Assembly: GCA_902470345.1 (NCBI GenBank)
Contig: CABRGB010000009.1
Coordinates: forward strand, 1-44,411
DNA length: 44,411 nt
Source of the DNA: an uncultured Collinsella sp.
GTDB taxonomy: Bacteria > Actinomycetota > Coriobacteriia > Coriobacteriales > Coriobacteriaceae
Reading direction: 5' to 3'
Shown piece after piece: positions 15,876 through 25,414 of this stretch (position 1 is its first letter; the number at the start of each line of letters is the position of its first letter). A model generated the notes under the pieces. It was given only the letters and a program-made list of their open reading frames with translations. It made no database searches and had not been told where the DNA came from. A program made the translations under genes and the position numbers.

Positions 15876-18143
15876 TTAGCTCAGGTGCCAAATCTCGTCG
15901 TTGTACTGGGAGATCGTACGGTCGGACGAGAAGGCGCCGGCGTTGGCGATGTTGATCAGCGCCTTGCGCATCCAGGCATCCTGGTCCTCGTAGTCGGCCA
16001 GCACGCGCTCCTTGGTCTGGATGTACTCCTCAATGTCGAGCAGGGCCATAAACCAGTCCTTGCCCTTGATGTCGTCGTGCAGACGCTGCAGGCGCTCCGC
16101 GTTGCCGGTCGCCATAAAGGCGGGGTTGGTGATGAAGTCCACCAGCAGTTTGATGCCGGGCTTGCGGTAGAGCGCGCCGGCGTTGTAGGTGCCGTCGGCG
16201 TAGAGCTGCTCGACCTGTTTGGACGAGGCGCCAAAGGTATAGATGTTCTCGTCGCCCACGAGCTCAGCAATCTCCACGTTGGCACCGTCGAGCGTGCACA
16301 GGGTCAGGGCGCCGTTGAGCATGAACTTCATGTTGGAGGTGCCGCTCGCCTCCTTGGAGGCCAGGCTGATCTGCTCGGAGATATCAGCGGCGGGGATCAC
16401 GCGCTCGGCGGCGGTGACGTTGTAGTTCTCGATCATGACGACCTGCAGGTAGGGAGCCACGTCGGGGTCGTTTGCAATCCACTGCGACAGCGTCAAGATC
16501 AGATGGATGATGTCCTGCGCGATAGTGTAGGCAGGCGCCGCCTTGCCGCCAAAGATGATGGTGACGGGGTGCTTAGGTCTGTTGCCGTTCTTGATATCGA
16601 GGTACTTCCAGATGATGTAGAGCGCGAGCATCTGCTGACGCTTGTACTCGTGGATGCGCTTGACCTGGACGTCGATGATGGCGTTGGAGGGAATGGTCAC
16701 GCCCTGCTCGAGCGCCATGAACTGGCGCATGATGGCCTTGGCCTCGACCTTGGTGGCGGCCAGGCGCTCAAGAACGTCCTTGTCGTCGGCGAACTTGGCG
16801 AGTTTGCTCAGATCGCCGGTGCTGCGCCAGTCGGTGCCGATCACATCGTCGAGCAGGCTGGCGAGCGCGGGGTTGGCCCCATGGATCCAGCGGCGGAAGG
16901 TGATGCCGTTGGTCTTGTTGGAGAACTTCTCGGGATAGATTTCGTAGAACGGATGAAGCTCGGTGTCCTCCAAGATCTTGGTGTGGAGGGCGGCTACGCC
17001 GTTGATGGAGAAGCCAAAGTGGATGTCCACGTGGGCCATGTGGACGGTGTCGTATTCGTCGATGATGGCGACGCGCGGGTCATCGTGCTCGGCCTTCGCG
17101 ACCTCATCGAGCTTGACGATAATGTCGGCGATGGCAGGGGAGACCTTCTGCAGGCTGGCGAGCGGCCACTTCTCGAGCGCCTCGGCAAGAATCGTGTGGT
17201 TAGTGTAGGCGACCATGGAGCGTACGATGGTCACGGCCTCGTCAAACTCGATGCCATGCTCGGTGGTGAGCAAGCGAATGAGCTCGGGGATGACCATGGT
17301 GGGGTGCGTGTCGTTAATTTGGACCACGGCATAGTCGGCCAGATCGTGCAGGTTGCTGCCGCGCTCGACGGCCTCGTCGATCAGGAGCTGGGCGGCGTTG
17401 CTTACCATGAAGTATTCCTGGTAGATGCGAAGTAGGCGGCCCTGCTCGTCGGAATCGTCGGGGTAGAGGAACAAGGTGAGGTTCTTGGCGATCTCGGTCT
17501 TGTCGAAGTCGATGGAGCTGCCGGGGACCAGGCCGTCGTCGACGCTCGCCAGGTCGAACAGGCGCAGGCGGTTCTTGTTGGGCTGGCCGTAACCGGGCAC
17601 ATCGATGTTGACGAGCTTGGAGGTAACGGCAAAATCGCCGAACTCGACGGTGTAGGAGCGGTCATCGTCGACCAGGATGTCCTGCTCACCGAGCCACTCG
17701 TCGGGGACGGCCTTCTGCTGGTTGTCGACAAAGCGCTGACGGAACAGACCGTAGTGATAGTTGAGGCCCACGCCATCGCCGGTCAAGCCCAGCGTGGCGA
17801 TGGAATCCAGGAAGCACGCGGCCAGGCGGCCCAGGCCGCCGTTGCCGAGCGACGGCTCGACCTCGAACTCCTCGATCTTGTTGAGGTCGTGGCCTGCGGC
17901 GGTGAGCTGGTCCTTAACCTCGTCGTAGATGCCAAGGTCGATCATGTTGTTGATGAGCAGCTTGCCGATCAAAAATTCGGCGGAAATGTAATAGAGCTTT
18001 TTCTTGCCGTTGTTGAGCGGGCAGGCGGCGGAGCGCTCCTGCACGAGTTTGACCAGCAGCTTGTAAATGCGACGGTCGTCGAGCTGCTCGAGCGAGGTGC
18101 CAAAAGACTGCTCGGCGAGTTCCATGAGGTTAATTTGGGGCAT
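15876..18143 (-). CDS. glgP: Glycogen/maltodextrin phosphorylase
   Basis: Start at 18143 because CAGGAG sits 5 nt upstream; an in-frame ATG 27 nt earlier lacks a site. 755 residues, slightly shorter than typical GT35 enzymes. Signatures: EPSLGNGGLGRLAACFLDS near residue 100 and the pyridoxal-phosphate lysine in EASGTSNMKFMLNGA. It releases glucose 1-phosphate from alpha-1,4-glucan ends. It sits 129 bp after malQ on the same strand, making a glycogen/maltodextrin degradation pair next to the carbohydrate ABC importer. Confidence 0.95.
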   Translation of the reverse strand: MPQINLMELAEQSFGTSLEQLDDRRIYKLLVKLVQERSAACPLNNGKKKLYYISAEFLIGKLLINNMIDLGIYDEVKDQLTAAGHDLNKIEEFEVEPSLGNGGLGRLAACFLDSIATLGLTGDGVGLNYHYGLFRQRFVDNQQKAVPDEWLGEQDILVDDDRSYTVEFGDFAVTSKLVNIDVPGYGQPNKNRLRLFDLASVDDGLVPGSSIDFDKTEIAKNLTLFLYPDDSDEQGRLLRIYQEYFMVSNAAQLLIDEAVERGSNLHDLADYAVVQINDTHPTMVIPELIRLLTTEHGIEFDEAVTIVRSMVAYTNHTILAEALEKWPLASLQKVSPAIADIIVKLDEVAKAEHDDPRVAIIDEYDTVHMAHVDIHFGFSINGVAALHTKILEDTELHPFYEIYPEKFSNKTNGITFRRWIHGANPALASLLDDVIGTDWRSTGDLSKLAKFADDKDVLERLAATKVEAKAIMRQFMALEQGVTIPSNAIIDVQVKRIHEYKRQQMLALYIIWKYLDIKNGNRPKHPVTIIFGGKAAPAYTIAQDIIHLILTLSQWIANDPDVAPYLQVVMIENYNVTAAERVIPAADISEQISLASKEASGTSNMKFMLNGALTLCTLDGANVEIAELVGDENIYTFGASSKQVEQLYADGTYNAGALYRKPGIKLLVDFITNPAFMATGNAERLQRLHDDIKGKDWFMALLDIEEYIQTKERVLADYEDQDAWMRKALINIANAGAFSSDRTISQYNDEIWHLS

Positions 18144-18189
18144 GTTTTCTCCTGTGATGGGTTGTTTCATGTCTGCAATTCATAAGAAG

Positions 18190-18223
18190 CCCGCGCGAGG
18201 GGATTGGGGTGGCCTCGCGCGGG
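18190..18223 (-). other. Hairpin between malQ and glgP
   Basis: CCCGCGCGAGG pairs with CCTCGCGCGGG (18213-18223 with 18190-18200 on the minus strand). The tail CTTCTTA is a poor T-run, so partial termination is possible. Confidence 0.5.
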
Positions 18224-18271
18224 AAAAGCAAGCGCGTCCGCACGGTGGGGAGGGGTCGGGCGCGGTAGCTC

Positions 18272-19777
18272 CTATTGAGGAAGCTCGATTTCGGCTTCCG
18301 ACGGGATACGGAAGTAGGTCTCGGTCCAGTCGGTGAGCTTGTGCTCGAGCTCGCGGGTGATGGCGCCGTCGAGCATGCGCCAGGTCCAGTTGCCGCCCAG
18401 CGTGGCAGGGGTGTTGATGCGCGCCTCGTTGCCCAAGTTGAGCAAATCCTGCATGGTGTAGATGCACGTGTCGCTCACGCTGGCGGCGATGGTGCGATTG
18501 AGTGCATCTGTCATGGGTTCGCCGGCCTGCTGATGGGTGTACAGGGCTGCCTGCTCGCGCTGACGCGGGGTAGCCGTTCCCTCAAACCAACCGCGCGCCG
18601 TCTCGTTGTCGTGGGTGCCCACATAGGCGACGGTGTTGGCGATGTAGTTATGCGGCAGGTAGTACGAGTTGGTGCCCTCAAAGGCAAACTGCAGGATCTT
18701 CATGCCGGGGAAGCCCGAGTTGTCGCGCATGTCGATGACGCCGGGGGTGAGGAAGCCCAGGTCCTCGGCGATGATGGGCAGCGTGCCGAGCTTTTCCTCG
18801 AGCGTCTTGAAGAACTTGAGGCCGGGACCCTGCGTCCACGAACCGTAGGACGAATCGGGTGAGGAGAACGGCACCTCCCAATAGGCCTCGAAGCCGCGGA
18901 AGTGATCCAGGCGGATGACGTCGTACATGTCGAGGGCGGCGCGAATGCGGCCCTCCCACCAGGAGAAGCCGTCGGACTCCATGGCGTCCCAGTCGTAGAT
19001 GGGGTTGCCCCAGTACTGGCCGGTGGCCGAGAACTGGTCGGGCGGCGTGCCGGCGACGCTCACCGGATTGCCGGCGGCGTCGATCTTAAAGAGCTCAGGC
19101 GTCGCCCACATCTCGACGGAGTCACGCGAGACATAGATGGGCAGGTCGCCGATGATGAGAATGTCGCGCTCGTTGGCATAGGCCTTGAGGCGGCTCCACT
19201 GGCGATCGAAGAAGTACTGCGTCATCTGGTGGTAGAGCATACGCGCCGGATGGTCGGCGCAGACCTTGGCGGAAGCCTCGCCGCGGGTGCGGAGCTCCGC
19301 GGGCCACTCCCAAAACGCCTTGAGACCGCACTCCTCTTTGACGGTCATGAACTCACAGTAGGGGATGAGCCAGTCCTCGTTGGCCTGGATAAAGTCATCG
19401 AAATCGGCCGGCTTGTCGGCAGCAAAGCGCTCGGCGGCTCGGTCGAGAATCTGACGGCGGCCGCCAAAGATAGCACCGTAGTCGACATTGCTGGGGTCGG
19501 ATCCCAGATACACGCCATCGATATCGCGCTGCTCCAGATACCCTGCCTCGATAAGCTCGGCAAAGTCGATAAAGTTGGGGTTGCCTGCGCGGGCCGAGAA
19601 CGACTGATAGGGCGAATCGCCATAGCTGGTCGTCGTAAGGGGCAGAATCTGCCAGTAATGTTGTTTGCACGAGGCGAGAAAATCGACGAAGTCGTAGGCA
19701 TTCCAGCCAAAGCCGCCGATTCCGTATGGTCCGGGCAATGACGAAACGGGCATCAGAACACCGCTTGCACGCTCCAT
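18272..19777 (-). CDS. malQ: 4-alpha-glucanotransferase (amylomaltase)
   Basis: Start at 19777 (MERASGVLMPVSSLPG, the usual GH77 N terminus) with GGTGAG 7 nt upstream; the frame is open 24 codons further up but that part is atypical. 501 residues. GH77 catalytic residues are visible: the nucleophile Asp in IRLDHFRGFE, the acid/base Glu in IIAEDLGFL, and the third Asp in VGTHDNETARGW. It transfers glucan chains between maltodextrins, producing longer substrates for the phosphorylase encoded next. Confidence 0.95.
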   Translation of the reverse strand: MERASGVLMPVSSLPGPYGIGGFGWNAYDFVDFLASCKQHYWQILPLTTTSYGDSPYQSFSARAGNPNFIDFAELIEAGYLEQRDIDGVYLGSDPSNVDYGAIFGGRRQILDRAAERFAADKPADFDDFIQANEDWLIPYCEFMTVKEECGLKAFWEWPAELRTRGEASAKVCADHPARMLYHQMTQYFFDRQWSRLKAYANERDILIIGDLPIYVSRDSVEMWATPELFKIDAAGNPVSVAGTPPDQFSATGQYWGNPIYDWDAMESDGFSWWEGRIRAALDMYDVIRLDHFRGFEAYWEVPFSSPDSSYGSWTQGPGLKFFKTLEEKLGTLPIIAEDLGFLTPGVIDMRDNSGFPGMKILQFAFEGTNSYYLPHNYIANTVAYVGTHDNETARGWFEGTATPRQREQAALYTHQQAGEPMTDALNRTIAASVSDTCIYTMQDLLNLGNEARINTPATLGGNWTWRMLDGAITRELEHKLTDWTETYFRIPSEAEIELPQ

Positions 19778-19875
19778 GGATGCACTCACCGTCCTTTTGA
19801 ATAAGGGGCTGCGCCGTAGATGGATAGACGGCTCGTCCCGAGTTTCCATTTCTATTGTCCCTATTGTAGAACATG

Positions 19876-19887
19876 TTGTTTAAACAT
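19876..19887 (-). promoter_or_regulatory. Putative operator upstream of malQ
   Basis: The palindrome TGTTTAAACA (19877-19886) lies about 100 bp before the malQ start. Read toward malQ it is GTTTAAACAAC, identical to the site at 9964 and one base from the one at 10936. Its protein partner is unknown. Confidence 0.35.
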
Positions 19888-20055
19888 GTATATAGAGAAT
19901 GAAAAAGTTGCCGAATTTCGGTGAATGGTAGTGCGCCATAAAGACGATATGAGCAGAACAATGTGAGCCCCTGCTTCGTATCGTCTTTTGATTCGTGGGC
20001 CAAGGCTGACAATGGTCGTCGTCATTAAAATCCGGCAGCCAGCCAGGTTGCCACA

Positions 20056-20813
20056 ATGCGAGACTGGCTCACAATGCCACATGTTGCCTCTATTGGCCTT
20101 GAGGTGCACGCCCGCAGCATCAAAGGATGCGCCTTCAATCCGTTCACGGGCGAGATCGGCGGGAAGCCCCTTCTCCTACGACCCCGCCTCCGTCGCCGAC
20201 TCGATCCTTTCTATCGAGTCGCCCGGGGCAGTCTACGAGTCCGGCGTCACCGGCTTTCCCTTCTGCAGGGAGCCGCGCTGCCTCGGCGTGGACTGCGTCA
20301 TCGGCGCGGTCTCCAAGATGCAGAGGCCCGCGGCCGACAAGCGACGCAAGACCGACAAGCGCGACGCCGAGTTTTCGGCCAAGCAGCTCGCACTGCACGA
20401 AATCGTCGAGGTCCACGTCCCCGACTGCGAGTGCGAGGGCGCCAGGGACCTCTCCCAGGCCCCCGCCGATGCCCGGGAGAGGTTACCGTGTTACCGTCAA
20501 GCAGCGCCTCTCCAAGTACCTGCCCAGGAATGGGCAGTGCCACCCCGGCGGAGACGACCAGAGAAGGAGGCTCGGGACGTGGACCAGGGCGCACTGGGCC
20601 TGGATCGAAGCCGCGGAGATGGCCGACCCCACGGCCCAGCAGACCCTCGACTGCTATAAGGAGCGCGTCAAGCGGGCGGTAGACGAGAAGAAGGACCTGG
20701 AATCCAAGGTGGAGTCCCAGTCGGAACAGCCCCGATGGAAGCCGACGATGGACGTGCTCAGCTGCATGAAGGGCATCGACGTCGTCATCTCCGCTGTTAG
20801 TTTTAGTGTATTT
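20056..20813 (+). pseudogene. IS110-family transposase remnant, frameshifted and truncated
   Basis: Pieces in three frames join into one IS110-like N-terminal half: HVASIGLEVHARSIKGCAF in the first, then GVTGFPFCREPRCLGVDC and AVSKMQRPAADKRRKTDKRD, then QRLSKYLPRNG, WTRAHWAWIEAAEMADP and RWKPTMDVLSCMKGID. Two frameshifts (around 20155 and 20480) and loss of the C-terminal Transposase_20 domain after about 20790 make it inactive. The DEDD-type Asp in GLEVH is replaced (IGxDVH expected), a further sign of decay. It marks the left edge of the accessory island. Confidence 0.75.
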
Positions 20814-21168
20814 TTCACCGTTCAGTTTAATGCTACCACTGACAGTTGAAACGCCTGTGGAAGGGATAGCCTTGTTGGACGGGGACTATTCGTGATAGTA
20901 TCGCGCCGCAACATCGAGGCGCGAATCGCCCATGTGGTGGCAGTGCGAGTTTCGTGAGGTGTGGTGTGGACGGGACGCAGCGTTTTATGGGTCTGGCCGG
21001 TCCGACTGGTGTGCAGTTCTGTCGGGCCGGCCGAGATTGGTGAAGAGATCGCGTTGTTGAATGAGCGAATTTTACAAGCAGCTCTTCAAGGCGCTCTGGG
21101 CGTTGGCTAGGGCTGCGCAGTCAATCGCATGCAGCGATAGGCGAGGTGATTGCTCGATGGGTTGGCGA
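20814..21168. other. Intergenic stretch with one hairpin
   Basis: I see no convincing gene. GGCCGGTCCGAC (20995-21006) pairs with GTCGGGCCGGCC (21021-21032) with one mismatch. A frame beginning at ATG 21061 on the plus strand runs antisense to the precursor gene and has no good ribosome site. Confidence 0.4.
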
Positions 21169-21351
21169 CTAGTTTTGTGCCGTACTTGCCCCGGTGCCGT
21201 CGTTATCTGCCGAGTACCAGAATGCGTAGGCCGCAACGACGGCATCGTAGACGGCTGCAACTACGTTATCCACGACGGCTGCGAAGTTGACTACAACGGG
21301 AATGGGGCCGGTTTTGGAATCCATCTTCTCTACTTCTGGGGTCTCGTACAT
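21169..21351 (-). CDS. Candidate RiPP precursor peptide (YxxP-type leader)
   Basis: 60 residues with an excellent AAGGAGATG site that overlaps the stop of the upstream radical SAM gene 12 bp away. It begins MYETPEVEKMDSK; a Y-x-x-P motif near the N terminus is common in leader peptides bound by RRE/PqqD-type domains. The rest is hydrophobic, Val/Ala-rich with regularly spaced D/N and aromatics (VVNFAAVVDN, VYDAVVAAYAFWYS), ending in a polar Gly/Thr/Ser tail. There is no Cys. Position right after a radical SAM gene supports a modified peptide, but the partner enzyme is broken here. Confidence 0.55.
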   Translation of the reverse strand: MYETPEVEKMDSKTGPIPVVVNFAAVVDNVVAAVYDAVVAAYAFWYSADNDGTGASTAQN

Positions 21352-21363
21352 GGGAACATCTCC

Positions 21364-22200
21364 TTAGAGTTGGGACAGGACGCTCAGGTCGCCTAGATCG
21401 TCATCGATTAGGTCGATATAGAGGTCGCCGTCCATATTGATGTCTGCAATCAACGATGAGATCTCTTCCATCTCGTCAATCGAGTGCATGCGATTGGCCA
21501 ACGCGGTAATAACGGGTTTATCCCAAACGGTTGCCATTCCGGCATCGTAGTATTCCTGAAGACTGTGTTTGCGAACGTTTCCAATGATGAGAGGTATATA
21601 GGGGGATACGACGATATCGCCATTGGCGTGGATGGCCACTTGGTCAAATTGCATCTGCAGCTGGGGGAATCTGACCAAGTGGTCGATGGGGTCGCCCCAC
21701 TCAAGCATGAAGTAGCCTCGATAGTCCGGATCGTATCGAAGGTCGTTGATCGTGTTGACTAGCCGACGGTATTGATTATTCGAAGGGCGAATCGTGCGGT
21801 TTCTTCGGGCTCTACCGAGGAGCATGAGCGGCTGAACTCTAAGGTCAATTCGGTCAGTTCTACCCGACGATTTCAGCTTGTCTCGAAGCATCGTGCAAAC
21901 TGGTTTGAAATCGTCGACATTGAACGATGTCGGACAAAAGGCAATTGAAAGGTGCAGTGAGGCTTCGTTCAGCGTGATATCGATGGCGTCGAGCACCCGG
22001 TCGTATAATCCCGAGAGTCCTCGCATATGTTCGTGAGAATCGCGTAGGCCATCGAGGCTAAACTGTATGCCGTTTAAACCGGCGCGTTCGAGCTCATGCA
22101 AAGTATTTGAGTTTGCGAGCGGACCGTTTGACACGAGGTTGCATTTGACGCCAGATGCGCTGAGCCGCCGCAAGGATTCGATGACAAGGAGTGGACTTGA
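21364..22200 (-). pseudogene. Radical SAM peptide-modifying enzyme lacking its 5' end
   Basis: About 275 residues. The frame runs from a truncated SPLLVIESLRRLSASG (the strand after a GGEP-like motif) through NGIQFSLDG and LRVQPLMLLGRARR, to IHANGDIVVSPYIPLIIGN and an acidic tail. These match the middle and end of radical SAM enzymes of peptide clusters. The N-terminal part with the CxxxCxxC [4Fe-4S] cysteines is absent, and plus-strand sequence of the next gene begins at the break (around 22180-22203). No full SPASM Cys set is seen. A TTG at 22173 could start a fragment, but it cannot bind the radical SAM cluster. Confidence 0.65.
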
Positions 22201-22563
22201 GTGATGGCGATGTCGGACGTTATAGTTCCAATGGTGGGGTCATGCCTGCTGCTGGTGTTCGGAATAATGATGTATCGAGGCAAGCTCACGGGATTGCTTG
22301 CTGGAATGTCATCGCTATCGGGAGGGCGTTTAGAGGAGGAAAAGCGGACGGCCGAGTCTCTAGGCACAAACCGAGCGGTGGGGGCGGTTATAGTTTTCTC
22401 CGCAATATGTCTCCTTTTTTCGTCCCTTTTTCCGGACAAAAGGGCGATTTTCGGTCTGATGGTGGCTGCCGTAATAATCGCCGCACTTGCCTATGTAAAT
22501 AGGGAGTCTATTCGTATGTATATCAAGGCGAAACGGAATCCTGGGCATCGCAACCCGCGATAG
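22201..22563 (+). CDS. Small membrane protein, DUF3784-like
   Basis: 120 residues with three predicted membrane spans (about 8-27, 58-76, 80-97) and a basic C terminus. The segment GLLAGMSSLSGGRLEEEKR between spans 1 and 2 resembles DUF3784 proteins. AAGGAG lies 9 nt before GTG 22201; ATG 22204 is the alternative. It sits directly at the break of the minus-strand radical SAM gene and upstream of an ABC exporter. Function unknown; an immunity or transport accessory is possible. Confidence 0.5.
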   Translation: MMAMSDVIVPMVGSCLLLVFGIMMYRGKLTGLLAGMSSLSGGRLEEEKRTAESLGTNRAVGAVIVFSAICLLFSSLFPDKRAIFGLMVAAVIIAALAYVNRESIRMYIKAKRNPGHRNPR

Positions 22564-22645
22564 TGTTTTGCGAGGATTAACAATAAGGAGTGTATGGGAG
22601 CGATTAAGCGGCGAACTAATTCAGTTTTGGATAAAAGGTCGCTTG

Positions 22646-24262
22646 ATGGGGGCTGGCATGTTTAAGAAGACGGTTAACGAGTTATTTCGCTGTAAAGGGT
22701 CGCGGCTTTTCGTGATTCTCATGTCGGTGAATTATGCTCTCTCGTGCGTCATGCCCGCCTTAAACGGTGGGTTTGTAGATTTTCTCGTGACGAATAGGGA
22801 TCCATCTCGCGTCGTATGATTTGCAGCCTTTGTTGCCAGCATAGGGATATCGGCATCCTTCATGTCGTATGCGATGGGCGTGAACGTATCGCGCGTCATT
22901 TTGGAGATGACTACGAGACTGATGGGGGCCACGTGTGAGTCGTTTGAACGAGGGCCCTTGGAAAAGGGGGAGCAGGCGGATTCATCCTATACAACGCAGA
23001 GGGTGTATGCGGATTCGAATGCGGTGTCATCGTTTGTCGTGAACAACTTCCTGACAATCGGGCTTAACATCGTTCTGATTGTGTTTATTTTCATCATTCT
23101 GTTTTCAATTAACCCGGTGTTTCTGGCGTTAAGTACATGTTCGCTTGGGGCATACTTCATTTTATTTAGGGTGTTGAAAAAGCCGCTGTACAACAGTTCG
23201 CTTGCGAACAAAGAGGGGTTGAGCAAGCTGTTCGCATCCGTGAGCGGCGAGCTGTCGCAGTTGTTTGACATTAAGTGCGATGGGGCATATGACCAGAGTG
23301 CCCGTACGCTCAAGGGGATATTCGAGGGGTACTACCCGATTTACATGAAAGCAAGTAGGGTCTCGAATCTGGCCACCTCGAGCGACGGCCTGATCTCATC
23401 TGTGTTCCGGGGAGCGTTGCTTGTGATCTCCGGAATGGAAATATTAAGCGGAAGAATGAGCATTGGCGAGTTCACAATGGTGAACTCGTATTACTCGATG
23501 GCGTTCGGATGCTTCAAATATTATTTGAATTATTTCAAATCATATCAGGACGCGAGGGCCTCGTTCGACCGATTGGAGGCTCTGTCGGAAGGCGCCGAGG
23601 ACCGCGGCACCATCTCGGTTGGGCACGTGGAGAGCATATCGTTGTCCAACATCGCGTACCGATATGCGGGAAAGCCCTACTTGTACCGCGATCTCTCCGT
23701 GGAGGTCGAGAGGGGGAAAACCTATGCCATTACCGGGCCGAACGGATGCGGCAAAAGCACGTTTCTGAAGGTGCTTCTTGGACTATATTCTGCTGGGGGG
23801 CATCGGACTTTGGGGTCGGTGCCATATGAAGAGCTCGATATGGAGACGATCCGACATGACCTGTTTGCGGTGTGCCCGCAAAAGCTCTTTATTCCGAATG
23901 AAACGGTGGAACACTATCTTGAGAGGGCATCGATTCGGGGAACGGGCGAGCATCTCTGCGAGCTTGTGCCGAGTTTCTGCCGAACCGTCGAATCGTTAAA
24001 AGGTAAGAATTGTAGGGACCTTTCTGGTGGAGAGTATCGGAAGCTAAGGATAATCTCAGCACTTTGCAGGCAACCGGAAGTGCTTGTGTTTGACGAGCCG
24101 ACGAATGATTTAGACGAAGAAAGCCGTCGGGAGTTCACGGAGTATGTCTCTCGAAACCCCTTTAATCAGCTAATTCTTGTTGTAAGCCACGATCAGGATT
24201 TGATTTTGGCATGCGATAAGAAACTGGATTTGAATTTCGACTCGAAAGATGGGCAATGCTGA
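22646..24262 (+). pseudogene. ABC exporter (membrane + ATPase) interrupted by an in-frame TGA
   Basis: From MGAGMFKKTVNELF the frame runs 57 codons, meets TGA at 22817-22819, then continues in the same frame (FAAFVASIGISASF...) to 24262. Without the stop it would be about 538 residues: an N-terminal membrane domain of an ABC-type exporter and a nucleotide-binding domain with GPNGCGKST, LSGGEYRKLRI, VLVFDEPTNDLD and VVSHDQD. The single base change TGG to TGA (Trp) would explain it. ATG 22862 could restart a 466-residue form missing the first spans. An alternative explanation is a sequencing error. Confidence 0.7.
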
Positions 24263-24382
24263 TGAGAAACGCTTGGAGTTCGGGATTGCGCGGCGTGAAG
24301 CGACCCTCTTCTTATCGAGTTCGTTACAATGTAGGAAAAACAGTAAGTAAGAAGACCTCTGATTGCTTTAGGAGGAGCTGTG

Positions 24383-24919
24383 GTGAATAGCGCCCAGAAG
24401 ATCGATAAGTCCATCCAGAAGATGATGACTCTCGGAAGAAGGCTTGGGATTCTGTTTGCGGCGCTGTTTATAGCGGTGTGTTGCTGTTCGGTGGTGGTGG
24501 TTATTTCCATTGGGCTTATGGCTGCTCAAGGAAACCTATATGATCCATCAAAGACGGTTTCCGTAGTGGTTCCTTTGATGTATCTTCTGATTTCCGGAGG
24601 GGCCACATGGACCCTGCGGGGAATCAGCATGGACATGGCTCATGGCGAATCGCCCTTTACCCTTTCGCATGCTCGAAGAATCTCGATTATCGGGTGGCTG
24701 TTTGTTGCAGCAGCAATAGGTGACCTCTTGTTTTCTCCGGGGTTTCTTTCGATAGTGATTGGCCCCTTCGACTTGCTGGGGAACGCCTATTCGATGTTTG
24801 AAAACCTGGCCCTGCCCATAGATATTGGTGCTGTGCTGGGGGCCGTTTGCTGCTTCTCGATTTCTGCGATATGGCGCTACGGAGCTCTGCTTCAAGACCA
24901 GACCGAGGATTTGGTGTGA
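24383..24919 (+). CDS. DUF2975 family membrane protein
   Basis: 178 residues; GTG at 24383 with GGAGGAG 5 nt upstream. Four hydrophobic spans: about 20-45, 57-77, 100-122 and 145-165. LRGISMDMAHGESPFTLSHARRI between spans 2 and 3 is typical of DUF2975. These proteins are commonly encoded next to a small XRE regulator, as here, 8 bp upstream of it. Role unknown; perhaps a membrane sensor. Confidence 0.75.
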   Translation: MNSAQKIDKSIQKMMTLGRRLGILFAALFIAVCCCSVVVVISIGLMAAQGNLYDPSKTVSVVVPLMYLLISGGATWTLRGISMDMAHGESPFTLSHARRISIIGWLFVAAAIGDLLFSPGFLSIVIGPFDLLGNAYSMFENLALPIDIGAVLGAVCCFSISAIWRYGALLQDQTEDLV

Positions 24920-24927
24920 GGGGCGGC

Positions 24928-25257
24928 ATGGACTATCTGATTATTGAGCTTGAAAGCTTATTGCTTCGACGCGGAAAGACGAGTACGGATATCATTCGGG
25001 CGACCGGGCACACACCGGCAAGTATCTCAAAAATACGAAATGGCAAGGTGAAGGCAATTAGGTTAAAGACATTGCTGGATATTTGCGTAGAGCTTGATTG
25101 CCAGCCTGGCGATCTTATTAAGCGCGTCAACGAAAGAGAACTTGAGGAACTGGCGACGCGGCGCGCCCGCAACGCGCTGAGCAGGGCGACCGCGACGGGT
25201 GATGACCCGGTCCTGGAGTCAGATCATGTTTACGTGGTCGATCTTAGAGACGACTGA
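24928..25257 (+). CDS. XRE-family helix-turn-helix regulator
   Basis: 109 residues, GAGGGGCGG before ATG. The HTH of Cro/CI-YozG type covers residues about 8-68 (RGKTSTDIIRATGHTPASISKIRNGK, then LDICVELDCQPGDLI). The C-terminal extension is charged and unstructured, ending VYVVDLRDD. Co-directional with the DUF2975 gene; the pair lies between the two peptide loci and could control one of them. Confidence 0.85.
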   Translation: MDYLIIELESLLLRRGKTSTDIIRATGHTPASISKIRNGKVKAIRLKTLLDICVELDCQPGDLIKRVNERELEELATRRARNALSRATATGDDPVLESDHVYVVDLRDD

Positions 25258-25288
25258 GGCTGGAGAATAAAAAAGTATTGAGCAGGTG

Positions 25289-25325
25289 CAGCCCGTGAAA
25301 ACAACGGTTTTCACGGGCTGTTCAT
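25289..25325 (+). terminator. Terminator after the XRE gene
   Basis: A perfect 14-bp stem, CAGCCCGTGAAAAC (25289-25302) with GTTTTCACGGGCTG (25307-25320), followed by TTCATT. Confidence 0.75.
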
Positions 25326-25414
25326 TCAACGTCCTGCAGTGGCCTGTATTTCTCGCCGCGTCACTGGGGAACGAGAGAGTCATTTCCTGTGCTGGATGCA
25401 GGGGGGTGCTTACC

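Noticed and set aside
21061..21396. Plus-strand 111-codon frame MSEFYKQLF...
   Set aside because: It runs antisense to the precursor peptide and into the radical SAM gene, has no good ribosome site and shows no recognisable domain; the minus-strand peptide has a much better start.
22593..22664. 23-codon frame MGAIKRRTNS... with a strong AAGGAG site, overlapping the exporter start
   Set aside because: It could be a leader peptide for translational coupling, but nothing besides the ribosome site supports it, so it is not listed as a gene.
24262..24390. 42-codon frame overlapping the exporter stop (TGATG), MRNAWSSGLRG...
   Set aside because: Start overlap is suggestive, but there is no ribosome site and the frame runs into the start of the DUF2975 gene; no recognisable peptide features.
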